From Echinicola pacifica DSM 19836 (GTDB taxonomy: Bacteria > Bacteroidota > Bacteroidia > Cytophagales > Cyclobacteriaceae), in contig NZ_KB890759.1 of NCBI RefSeq assembly GCF_000373245.1, forward strand, positions 66,884-130,883: a DNA stretch of 64,000 nucleotides, written 5' to 3'. How positions within the stretch are numbered: position 1 is the stretch's first letter; each line of letters begins with the position of its first letter. The notes under the pieces were generated by a model. That model saw only the letters and a program-made list of their open reading frames with translations. It was not told the origin of the DNA and ran no database searches. This document shows, piece after piece, positions 53,986 to 63,091 of this stretch. The position numbers and the translations under genes are program-made.

Positions 53986-55239
53986 TTAACTCAATAGTGC
54001 TAAGAGGTCCAGATTTTCGTTCAGGTAATTATATTTAAATCGATATTCTTTGAGACGTTGGAAGATTCCTGCGAGGTCCGCTGGATCTTTTAGCTCAATT
54101 CCTACCACTGCAGGGCCATTTTCCTTATAGTTTTTCTTCGTAAATTGAAAGTAAGCAATGTCATCCTTGGGCCCCAGGATCTTAGAGACGAAATCCTTAA
54201 GCGCACCAGGCCTTTGGGGAAATTGGATCATAAAATAATGCTTTACCCCCTCATAGATAAGAGACCTTTCTTTGATCTCTGCCGTTCGCATGATATCATT
54301 ATTACCTCCGCTGATCACACAAACCACGTTTTTGCCCTTAATCTTCTCCCTATCATATAGGGATAATGCGGCCAAAGTAAGCGCTCCGGCTGGCTCTACC
54401 ACAATTCCCTCATTATTATACAAATTAAGAATAGTGGTACATATCCTGCCTTCAGGGACTCTGATCATTTCATCAAGGCTTTTGGAGCAAATCGAAAATG
54501 GAAGGTCTCCCACCTTCTTCACTGCCGCTCCATCCACAAACCCATCAATATCCTCCAACACCAGATTTTCTCCTGCTTTGATGCTTTCGCTCATGGATGG
54601 CGCCCCTTCAGGCTCCGTACCGATCAGCTGGGTCTCTGGGCTGTACTGGTCGAAATAAACTGAAGCTCCGGAAGCCAAGCCTCCGCCACCAATCGGTAAG
54701 AATAAAAAGTCCACCGGAAAATCCGCATCATCTAAAATCTCCTTGGCTACGGTACCCTGCCCCTCAATCACCTTAGGATCATCAAAAGGGTGTACAAATA
54801 CCGCTTCTTTTTCTTTGCAAAATTGTGCTGCACTTAAGTAAGCATCATCATAAGTATCTCCTGCTAGAATAATCTCCACTTGATCCTTGCCAAAGAGCTT
54901 CATCCTACTGACTTTTTGGCTGGGGGTGGTTGAAGGGATAAATATCGCTCCTCTTATACCCAGCATATTGCAGGCAAATGCCACACCTTGAGCATGATTA
55001 CCGGCGCTGGCACAGACTACCCCACGGGCCTTTTCGGCCTCTGTCAGGGAGGACATCTTATTGAATGCCCCACGTATTTTGTAGGAGCGTACCGCCTGCA
55101 AATCCTCACGCTTTAAATACACCTGACAGCCATATTCCTCGCTAAGCTGTTGATTATGCTGCAAAGCAGTCTTGGTGACCAAGCTTTCCAGCACCTTGCT
55201 TGCTTGTAATATTCCCTCTGTTGAAACTTGATTTTCCAT
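53986..55239 (-). CDS. ilvA: Threonine ammonia-lyase
   Basis: A 417-residue PLP enzyme converting threonine to 2-oxobutanoate for isoleucine synthesis. The PLP lysine lies in KREDLQAVRSYKIRGAF at about 47-63, the phosphate-binding glycines in FLPIGGGGLASGAS, and the C-terminal ACT-like regulatory domain at about 330-417 (HYFMIQFPQRPGALKDFVSKI). The single regulatory domain and length fit the short biosynthetic form rather than the 514-residue enterobacterial type. No other ilv gene is adjacent. Confidence 0.92.
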   Translation of the reverse strand: MENQVSTEGILQASKVLESLVTKTALQHNQQLSEEYGCQVYLKREDLQAVRSYKIRGAFNKMSSLTEAEKARGVVCASAGNHAQGVAFACNMLGIRGAIFIPSTTPSQKVSRMKLFGKDQVEIILAGDTYDDAYLSAAQFCKEKEAVFVHPFDDPKVIEGQGTVAKEILDDADFPVDFLFLPIGGGGLASGASVYFDQYSPETQLIGTEPEGAPSMSESIKAGENLVLEDIDGFVDGAAVKKVGDLPFSICSKSLDEMIRVPEGRICTTILNLYNNEGIVVEPAGALTLAALSLYDREKIKGKNVVCVISGGNNDIMRTAEIKERSLIYEGVKHYFMIQFPQRPGALKDFVSKILGPKDDIAYFQFTKKNYKENGPAVVGIELKDPADLAGIFQRLKEYRFKYNYLNENLDLLALLS

Positions 55240-55644
55240 TTATATTTTATATTTCCCTACTATGAAAAAAGTAAACTGAGCCTTTAACCTCATCCACAAT
55301 AGACGGTGTCTTATTAATCTTATGATGTCGGTTTTTTTCGGGTGGTGAAATCTATTTTGCCCTAAACTGCAATGGCTTATCAAATCCCCCTTCAAATGTA
55401 AGAAAATACATCCTGAATTTCTGCTTTTCTCCTCGCAACTGAACCATAGAAGCAACATTTACCTGCAAATAATTCTACTTTTACAGCCTTCGTAATAAGC
55501 CATAAAAAAGCCACCCTAAACGTTTAGAGTGGCTTTTCGAGAAAATCAATAGGTTGTCAACAATTAATTGAGTTTCGCTCAATTGTTAGTAAATGAGGCC
55601 TTTAGTCCCCTTTTGATCCTTTCGAGATCCTTATTGAGCAAGTG
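55240..55644. other. Intergenic region with two hairpins
   Basis: About 400 bases between ilvA and a barrel gene, both minus strand. It includes the terminator at 55504-55537 and a smaller perfect stem at about 55567-55585 (AATTGAG, CTCAATT). The rest should hold the ilvA promoter. I see no gene. A GTTCGAATCC string just downstream lies in a coding region and is not a tRNA. Confidence 0.5.
55504..55537 (-). terminator. Terminator after the barrel gene
   Basis: AAAAGCCACCCTAAACG and CGTTTAGAGTGGCTTTT pair with one mismatch and almost no loop. The minus-strand side is followed by a run of six T. About 108 bases past the stop codon of the gene at 55645. Confidence 0.85.
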
Positions 55645-56277
55645 TTATTTAAATCGATATCCCACAGAAATTTGGAACACTCTATTTTTGAAGTCTGCTT
55701 GTTCGAATCCTAGTCCCTCCTGGTCGGGAAACAGCTCCGAAAACGACATATTGTACCGTGCATCCACATAATATTTCTCCATGAAAGTATAACCAAGGCC
55801 AAGATTTAGGCCTATATCAAGATCATTGCTCAGGTCTTTAATGTCGAGCTCGTCACCATCCTGGTATCCTAGATAATTGTCCTCATAATCATTCTTTGCG
55901 GACATTAAGAAGCCAATCTGCGGACCTGCCTGAATGGCAACACCCTTAAAAACAGTGTAGGTCAGCATCAGGGGAACATTGATATAATCCATCGACATCG
56001 TGCCTTTATAGCTAAAGCCACCTGAGGAATATTCCTGTTCGGCTCCTTGCTGGGAATATAAAACCTCAGGCTGAAATGCCAAGTTTCCACTGATCGGAAT
56101 AAGCCCCATTAGTCCAAAGCTTATTCCACTTTTGCCAGAGGTGGTAATGATATCCCCGGAGTTTTTCATGGAGCTGGAATTATAACCAACTTTAATACCT
56201 ATCCCCATATTAGAGGATTGGGCCTGGCTTGCGAAGCTCATTAATACTGCGCATGCAATTAAAATATATTTTTTCAT
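55645..56277 (-). CDS. Small outer-membrane beta-barrel (PorT-like)
   Basis: A 210-residue exported protein with a signal peptide ending near SFASQAQ. The mature chain alternates amphipathic strands (MGIGIKVGYNSSSMK; ISFGLMGLIPISGNLAFQPEVLYSQQGAEQE, core FQPEVLYSQQGAE; SMDYINVPLMLTYTVFKG) and ends VFQISVGYRFK. This matches the outer-membrane beta-barrel/PorT-type family of Bacteroidota, common and often of unknown role. Probably a single gene, after the giant protease. Confidence 0.88.
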   Translation of the reverse strand: MKKYILIACAVLMSFASQAQSSNMGIGIKVGYNSSSMKNSGDIITTSGKSGISFGLMGLIPISGNLAFQPEVLYSQQGAEQEYSSGGFSYKGTMSMDYINVPLMLTYTVFKGVAIQAGPQIGFLMSAKNDYEDNYLGYQDGDELDIKDLSNDLDIGLNLGLGYTFMEKYYVDARYNMSFSELFPDQEGLGFEQADFKNRVFQISVGYRFK

Positions 56278-56356
56278 CTTTAGGATCGTTTGATATGAAT
56301 TGGGTAAGCCCGACAGAGGTCAAGGCTCACCCAAAAATTTCACCATTATGGATCGG

Positions 56357-59300
56357 TTATTTCCTGATCACCTTAGCCGTAAATTTCTCACCCTGAACGA
56401 TACACTCTAAAATGTAGGTCCCCGGACTCAACTGACTAAGATCAAGTTTTTCAGGTATGGAGGCAAACTCCTCTGAATACTTCACTTGACCATCACTACT
56501 GTAGATATTGATCATGGTCAGGCCTTCCACCTTATCCGCAAGGAAAATATTCAACTCTCCATCGGTTGGATTTGGGAAAACTCTAAATGTTTTCACCATT
56601 TTACCTACCAGCAATCCATGTCCATATACTGGCGTAGATTCGCTGATACATCCTGTCGAATTGAGTACTTCCAAGGTGTATATACCTTCCCACAAGGCCA
56701 CAATTGAGGCTTTATTCGCGTTAGGAATTACTCTACCGTTGATTTTCCATTGGTAAGTGCTAGCTTCCAAATTGGTGCTCAGGTGCTCCAGGTCCTTTCG
56801 GATGATTGCTGGAGACGGATTATCCATTATTGCCACCTCTGTACGAAGCGTCTTACCTAGGCCATGTTCATTATACACGGTCACATAATATTCACCATTC
56901 TCTTTGGCGATATAGATAGGTTCTGTGGATCCATCAAACCATAGGTAAGAGCTGTAATCGCCCGGCTCGAGGATCACATCCGGACCACATAGTTGGCCAG
57001 CGACCATTTCATTCGCAAAATCATCAAAGATAATTTCAATCGATTCAGAACGTTCACATCCATTTTCAAATTTCACCGATACAGTGTACACACCAGGCTC
57101 CGTCACCATAATGGATTCGGTGGTCTGACCAGTATTCCAGGTAAAAGATGCTGCACGCAGCTCATGAAACAATACATTCTTATTCGCATCCAGGAATTTG
57201 GCCTGACCGCTATAAGTATGCACGGTGGTCGTATCAAATATCGTGAAATCGCTTCCTACATTTTGGTAAACAAAGTTGGCAACATCATTATTATCCACCA
57301 CACTTTCATTTTTCATGGTAGCATGCAGGTTAAAGACATGAGAATCACCTTTGTTTTCCAAGGTTGGCGGGCTTTTGAAGGTATAAATAACACTTCCACC
57401 TACTGGGATCCCCGCTTCCACGGTTTCTGTTAAGATTTCTCCTGTATTGAAGTACTGCAGATCAAGAACTACCGCATTGGTTCCGACTGCGATATTTCCC
57501 TTATTCGATACTTTCACAGAAAACACGTCTTCAGATCCGCAGACATCTCTCGGGCTTAGTAGTTCGATGGCAATATCTGCCAGGTCTCCTTCTTTTACGC
57601 TGATATCATCTAGCTGCATATAAGAATAACCGCCAGCTTTGGCATGTCGGAAACGGAACATCACTTGTTTGCCGCTATATTCGGTAAGATTAACCACGGC
57701 TTTTATCCAATCACGATCTACATAGACGCCATTATTATTCACTTCCCAAACCAATTCCCATTCTCCTCCGGGGACTTTCACATCCAGCATTAGAGCATTG
57801 AGGACATTGGATTGCATCGCATAATAGAATTCCATTGATGCACTATTAGGAAGGGTATAGAAAGAGCTGATTACTTCTCCATAAAACTTAACCCCTTCCA
57901 ATTGATTGTATAATAAGGTGGCCGGCTTATCACCTGTGTGATCAGTCTTCGGCATGCTCAGGTTAGGATTCTCAAACTGAGTCAATACTTTAAACGGATA
58001 GTTCTCCGAGCCTTCATTACTGATCCAGCCCATCGTTCCATATACCGGTCCTTGCTCAAAATCACTGAAGGTGATCTCTGTAAGCAGTGGTGCCTTGGCT
58101 ATCACCTCAAAGAAAGCTGAAGCCATATTATCTGTGATATCCACCTCTCCATCTACCAATAAAGTGGCTTGCAACTCATATTTACCGACTTCTAATTCCG
58201 GAATACTTTCAAGGTTTAATATCACATTTTCATTTTGGGCAAGGCTTGTATTTATCTCCTGCGTGATCGCCTCTCCTATTGCCGTTCCATTCCTGAGGAT
58301 GGTAAACTCCACTTTTGAGTTGAGCACATCGCCATAACTGTTGTTTTTGGCTAAGAGGAAGAATTGATGTGAAGGGGCATCCAGATACACAAACTCTGGG
58401 GCCACCAAATCAGTCACGGTAAAATCAAATTTCGTGCTTCTTACCACTATATTATCCACCGCAAATCCACTGGCAAACAAGCCATTATCATCATGATGAA
58501 AAGCAATCTGCACACAAGACTGGCCTGCATAGGTACTTAGATCCAAGTCATACTCTATCCACGCACTGATATACGGTAGGGTCATGATGGTCTCCCACGT
58601 TAGTCCGCCATCGGTGCTCACTTTCACATATCCATCAGACAACCTCAAAGCGTCTGCATAAGCGTCAAAAGCCAAATAAGCTTCAGAATACTTGCTGAGG
58701 TCAAAAATCGGGGAAACCAACATATCCTCTGAGGCATCACAGTTGCAGACGTCATCATTACTTGCCATAAACTGCGTATGATCGGCTATAAACCATCCTG
58801 GTGAACCAAGGGCTTTTCTATCCCCAATCTGCCAGCCGTTAGCCATTTCATTTTCGAAAGTTCTCCAGCCTTTATAGCCGTCTTCTCCTTCAAAATCCAT
58901 ACTATAAGGAAGCTCTGCTATCTTCAGATCTTCATTTTCCCAGATATCTACATGGAAAATATAGCTATTGTTTTCTGGCAAATAATCTTCTACCTCACCA
59001 GTAGACCGTACAGAAACTATAATTTCATATTCCCCAGCTGCGTCAAAATTTAATACACCAGGAAGGGTATAATGCACCGTGTCCTTAAATCCTTTAAAGT
59101 CGAAACTTAAGGTTTCACTAAGCGTGCCCAAGTTCAAGCTATCCGCATAAATTACCTGCGCAGTAACTTCCAATTCTTCCTTGGAGGTAATAAAATTATT
59201 GATAAAACTCAAATTCACTTTACCATTTGCCTGATCTACTGTGCAATTTCCTGCATCAAAATCAGCCGCTATTACCTCAATATCCATTGGCGCCTCACGG

Positions 59301-62300
59301 ATAACAATATTATCAACATAGGCACCAATAAAGTTTTCCGGACTATCATCCATCAATACTCTAAAACGGACCATCCCCACCTTACCAGCAAGCTCCTCCA
59401 GGTGGGCTACCAATGGAGGCTCACTCGTGATGGTATGCACGCCTGAAAACCAAGGACCCTCTGCAAGATCATTGAAATGTCTGGTGCTATAATAATCTAC
59501 ATTTGTGGCCTTATGCCAGGTCTGGCCTAGGTCATCAGAGTACTCAATGATCAAACCATCATATCCAGTGGTAAACAACCATAGCATATCAAACTCCATT
59601 AGCGGAGAGGCAATATTCGTAAAGTCTAATAAGGGTGACTCCAAAGTGAAGTCAGCATTAGGCAATATCAAATTGCTAACACCATAATTGATCGTTCCCC
59701 ACATATACTTAGAGGGAATTCCCCGGAATTTTGAAGAGAAAGGTTGCCATGTCCATTTCTGGGTAGTGGCCAAAGAGGACGTGGTCCATCCGCCTGGCGT
59801 CCCTTCAAAATTTTCCTCATAGGGAAATTCTGCGATCATTCCGTTATAGATGGCCCCAGAGGTCGTATTATTTGATTTCACCGGATCCTTATCATAAGCC
59901 ACCATACCATTAATGGTGTGCAAGCCTGCAGTGGACAGATCCAATGGGCTATCGAAGGTGATCACCATCTCAGACTTACCTATGAAGTCGCTAGTAAGCA
60001 AATGCTTGGTCCATAAGGTATCCATCTCCGCCATAGGACTAGTGTAACCCACCGCGATCGTATCTCCGGAAGGGATAGTTTCACAGCCATTATTGGCAAT
60101 ATTAAAAGAAAGAGAATAATTGGAGGGTAAGGCCTCTCCTTTGGTTTGGGGAAGATTCACCGACACCAAGGAAAGGTCAAAGGCTGGAACCGCTGGTAAT
60201 ACGGCCAGTTCTGAGATAAAGCCGACGCCTTTGAGGGCAGTGAATTCCTCTATAGGATCAAAATCTAAATTCACTTCCACCAAATTCGTGGCCACAGTAT
60301 GTACAATATATGGAATATCATCCTGAACCGAAATCACAGCTTCGCCACCCACAGGGACATCAACTGGAAAGACCGTTTTTCCATCATTTGAATAGATCTC
60401 TATTAACCTAAACCCGGAACGTAAAACCACTCTCAACTTATAATTCAACACCTCATAGGCCTTAATTTCCTTAGTCCCAGTGTTTCTAACCGTGATAAAA
60501 TAAGGCTCAAAACCCGAAAGAGGACCACAGGTGGTCTGAGGCACCTTATAAGAAACTAATTGGATCTGTCGGTCAGCATAGGCAGGACCCACCCCTACGG
60601 CATGCCAGGCATTGGTTATTTGAATATACTCTTCGGAGCCAAGGCCATATAGGTCTTCTGCCACCATGAGAGTAGCCTGACGCATATCAGCAAAGCTTGA
60701 AGCTGGAGAGAGGTATTCGCTTAGGGTTATATAAGCTACTTTCTCCGCTTTTTCGAGGCCTATAGCAGTGACCGAGTAGCTTTCTTCATTATCATTGACT
60801 CCATCACCACCTTCACTAAGAAGGTAAAACCAGAAATTGGAAACCCCGCTATTGATATGGACTCCACCATTATCCACATTCGTATTCGCAGGATTGGCCC
60901 AATATTTCCCTCCATAGGTATCTGGCTGGCTTTGAGAATTAGGATCACTCATTGATCTTAAGCTTCCATAGCGGTACAGCTCATCTCCTAGCAACCATAT
61001 ATCTTCTTTGGAGTCTTTGCCCACATAAAACTCAACGGACACACCAAAAATATCACTAAAGGATTCATTTAGGGCGCCAGATTCCCCAGAATAGGTCAGA
61101 TTGGCGGTGAATTGGGTGACCGCATGGGTAAGTTCGTGCGCGGTGATTCCTAAGCCTACATAGGGAGTACCATTGCCATCTCCAAACTGAGCCCAACCGC
61201 CCGTCCAAGAAGCATTGGATACATTTTCACCATAATGTGCTAGCCCAAAAACAGTCATTCCCTGGCCATCCACACTGTTTCTATTGAATTTTTCTGAATA
61301 ATAATCCACCGTCTTTTGCATACCCCAGTGGATATCAATCGCTGCTTCGTCATGATTCTCATTGAATAGATCGTCCCAGTTATTATCCTCATCTACGAAG
61401 TCGGTAAGCACTTCATCTACTGGCCAGGTGGCATGGTTCATATTCAGGGTATAGATCGGAACGCCATGCTTTCCTTGGATAGCTTCCAGTCGAAATCCAT
61501 CCGAATATTGCTCTGTATTGAAATTTACTGAGCCTGAGTAACGGCTCTTCCCTTTTCCAGGTACCTGAGCATCCATATGCAAGTTCAATGAAAGTATTAC
61601 CTCTCCCGAGCTGGCATCTATATAGATGGTTTGGCTGGATTGTGGGCTGATCGCAAGAATATCAAATTTCCAAGCAAGGTGATATTCTGATAAAGCAGAA
61701 GAAAAATTAGGTCCTACGTAGACCAATTCACCTGAGGGCTTTTTACTCAAATCACTGCGTACCAAGGAAGAAAGCTTTTCACTTTCCCAAACATAAGTAT
61801 CTGCATTTACAGAAGCCAATGCCCGATCCAGTGCTCGCTCAGCAGTAAGGCTATAACGGTTATTGACCTCTATATTTTTGGCTATAAATCCAAAGGCTTC
61901 TATTTTTTCCTTTCCTTCACGAACTTTATAGATAGCCCCTTCCACAGGAATTGAATGATGCAATTGCTGATAGGTAGCGAGATTCCTTCCATAATTGGAA
62001 GAACTTGACTTCAGCTCCATTCTGTCCTCTTCTGCCAATACAAATGCATCTCTATGCACCTCAAAGACATTTTGTGAACTCAGTTTAGCCGTTTTGGCGA
62101 AAGTGTATAATTTGGTTCCCGAGGTGTCCGCTTCATTGATTAGTCGCGAACTGTATCCAAGATTGCCAGTCGAAAACTTTTGGCTTTCCTGCATCTGTTG
62201 CAAAAAAACAGCCCTCTCCTCATCAGAGAATTCTTTTCCTTTAATCTCTGCCTGATCGTCGAATAAAACCGAATCGATTTGGTTAAGGCTTTTCACCACT

Positions 62301-62464
62301 TCAGCACTCGCTTTTTTGCTGTATTCCTCTTCTGGTCCCTTCACAGCAGTGGCAGCATTGCCATTCTGCTTAGTCTCAAATGGAGATTGGGCCATACTTA
62401 GGGAACAAACAAAAAACACTGGCAAAAGCAGTACTAATCGTGCTCTGGAGTATTTGTGTTTCAT
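56357..62464 (-). CDS. Giant multidomain M4 metalloprotease with T9SS sorting domain
   Basis: A 2035-residue secreted protease. After a signal peptide (to SLSMAQ) comes an FTP/PepSY propeptide (about 60-290). The thermolysin-type M4 domain is at about 310-620: HELTH at 443-447 and the third zinc ligand Glu467 in NESFSD, spaced exactly as in thermolysin, with a later catalytic His in GGVHINSGVSN. Downstream are three repeated 'choice-of-anchor J'/MAM-like modules starting near 880, 1180 and 1460 (FPYEENFEG, LPYSMDFEG, ITFSDFEQG) with CARDB-like strands between, and Ig-like repeats to about 1950. The last ~75 residues (FRVFPNPTDGELNIFL, then GTYILECIV) are a type A T9SS sorting signal. I infer a surface-attached or secreted protease. 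Confidence 0.93.
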   Translation of the reverse strand: MKHKYSRARLVLLLPVFFVCSLSMAQSPFETKQNGNAATAVKGPEEEYSKKASAEVVKSLNQIDSVLFDDQAEIKGKEFSDEERAVFLQQMQESQKFSTGNLGYSSRLINEADTSGTKLYTFAKTAKLSSQNVFEVHRDAFVLAEEDRMELKSSSSNYGRNLATYQQLHHSIPVEGAIYKVREGKEKIEAFGFIAKNIEVNNRYSLTAERALDRALASVNADTYVWESEKLSSLVRSDLSKKPSGELVYVGPNFSSALSEYHLAWKFDILAISPQSSQTIYIDASSGEVILSLNLHMDAQVPGKGKSRYSGSVNFNTEQYSDGFRLEAIQGKHGVPIYTLNMNHATWPVDEVLTDFVDEDNNWDDLFNENHDEAAIDIHWGMQKTVDYYSEKFNRNSVDGQGMTVFGLAHYGENVSNASWTGGWAQFGDGNGTPYVGLGITAHELTHAVTQFTANLTYSGESGALNESFSDIFGVSVEFYVGKDSKEDIWLLGDELYRYGSLRSMSDPNSQSQPDTYGGKYWANPANTNVDNGGVHINSGVSNFWFYLLSEGGDGVNDNEESYSVTAIGLEKAEKVAYITLSEYLSPASSFADMRQATLMVAEDLYGLGSEEYIQITNAWHAVGVGPAYADRQIQLVSYKVPQTTCGPLSGFEPYFITVRNTGTKEIKAYEVLNYKLRVVLRSGFRLIEIYSNDGKTVFPVDVPVGGEAVISVQDDIPYIVHTVATNLVEVNLDFDPIEEFTALKGVGFISELAVLPAVPAFDLSLVSVNLPQTKGEALPSNYSLSFNIANNGCETIPSGDTIAVGYTSPMAEMDTLWTKHLLTSDFIGKSEMVITFDSPLDLSTAGLHTINGMVAYDKDPVKSNNTTSGAIYNGMIAEFPYEENFEGTPGGWTTSSLATTQKWTWQPFSSKFRGIPSKYMWGTINYGVSNLILPNADFTLESPLLDFTNIASPLMEFDMLWLFTTGYDGLIIEYSDDLGQTWHKATNVDYYSTRHFNDLAEGPWFSGVHTITSEPPLVAHLEELAGKVGMVRFRVLMDDSPENFIGAYVDNIVIREAPMDIEVIAADFDAGNCTVDQANGKVNLSFINNFITSKEELEVTAQVIYADSLNLGTLSETLSFDFKGFKDTVHYTLPGVLNFDAAGEYEIIVSVRSTGEVEDYLPENNSYIFHVDIWENEDLKIAELPYSMDFEGEDGYKGWRTFENEMANGWQIGDRKALGSPGWFIADHTQFMASNDDVCNCDASEDMLVSPIFDLSKYSEAYLAFDAYADALRLSDGYVKVSTDGGLTWETIMTLPYISAWIEYDLDLSTYAGQSCVQIAFHHDDNGLFASGFAVDNIVVRSTKFDFTVTDLVAPEFVYLDAPSHQFFLLAKNNSYGDVLNSKVEFTILRNGTAIGEAITQEINTSLAQNENVILNLESIPELEVGKYELQATLLVDGEVDITDNMASAFFEVIAKAPLLTEITFSDFEQGPVYGTMGWISNEGSENYPFKVLTQFENPNLSMPKTDHTGDKPATLLYNQLEGVKFYGEVISSFYTLPNSASMEFYYAMQSNVLNALMLDVKVPGGEWELVWEVNNNGVYVDRDWIKAVVNLTEYSGKQVMFRFRHAKAGGYSYMQLDDISVKEGDLADIAIELLSPRDVCGSEDVFSVKVSNKGNIAVGTNAVVLDLQYFNTGEILTETVEAGIPVGGSVIYTFKSPPTLENKGDSHVFNLHATMKNESVVDNNDVANFVYQNVGSDFTIFDTTTVHTYSGQAKFLDANKNVLFHELRAASFTWNTGQTTESIMVTEPGVYTVSVKFENGCERSESIEIIFDDFANEMVAGQLCGPDVILEPGDYSSYLWFDGSTEPIYIAKENGEYYVTVYNEHGLGKTLRTEVAIMDNPSPAIIRKDLEHLSTNLEASTYQWKINGRVIPNANKASIVALWEGIYTLEVLNSTGCISESTPVYGHGLLVGKMVKTFRVFPNPTDGELNIFLADKVEGLTMINIYSSDGQVKYSEEFASIPEKLDLSQLSPGTYILECIVQGEKFTAKVIRK

Positions 62465-63091
62465 ACTGTAACTGGTTTAATTTGAATACTTTATTAAAAT
62501 GTGAGGAAACATTGCTGCTGCCCCTTGGGTCAAATAAGGTTTGTGATGGGTACTTATGAATTCTACCTAATTTCTATTCTCAACCGTAGTCCTAAATAAC
62601 TACCTAAACATGGTGTCATGATATCCATATTTTTCTCTAAATAACAGAGTACCATCACAGGGATATAGACTTCCCTGAACCTGGCCATGAAACCATATAT
62701 CTTCGTCAAACTCTTTTAATGCTTTGCTACTATTTTCAATCTGGATGAGTGCTTTTCATTTTTTGTCAATTCGTAATTTCCCAGAAATATCCAAAGACAA
62801 AGGAGTACACTTTGCCTTCTGAATTTCTACTCATCAAACTCAGCAGTTGGTATAAATAATTAGTGTGATTATTTTTCGTTTCAGCTTAAATCATTGCTTG
62901 GCTTAAAGAATATAAAAAGCAGCAAATAGATTATGAAACTCTCATTTTCCTATAATGAACATTAAATTACCTTGGAAAAATGGAGTAGAAAAAAAAAGGA
63001 CTACCGTAAAAACACTAAGTGGTAAAAAGTGACCACTCACCTAGCACTCAAAAAACAATAAGGTATAGACTATCAGTGTTTTAATTAAATA
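62465..63091. other. Long intergenic region upstream of the protease
   Basis: About 630 AT-rich bases between two minus-strand genes. It must hold the promoter of the protease gene and the end of the regulator message. I find no frame, hairpin or repeat that I can support. Confidence 0.4.

Noticed and set aside
55690-55715. A tRNA-like TΨC string (GTTCGAATCC)
   Set aside because: It lies in the barrel gene and there is no acceptor stem or anticodon arm around it.
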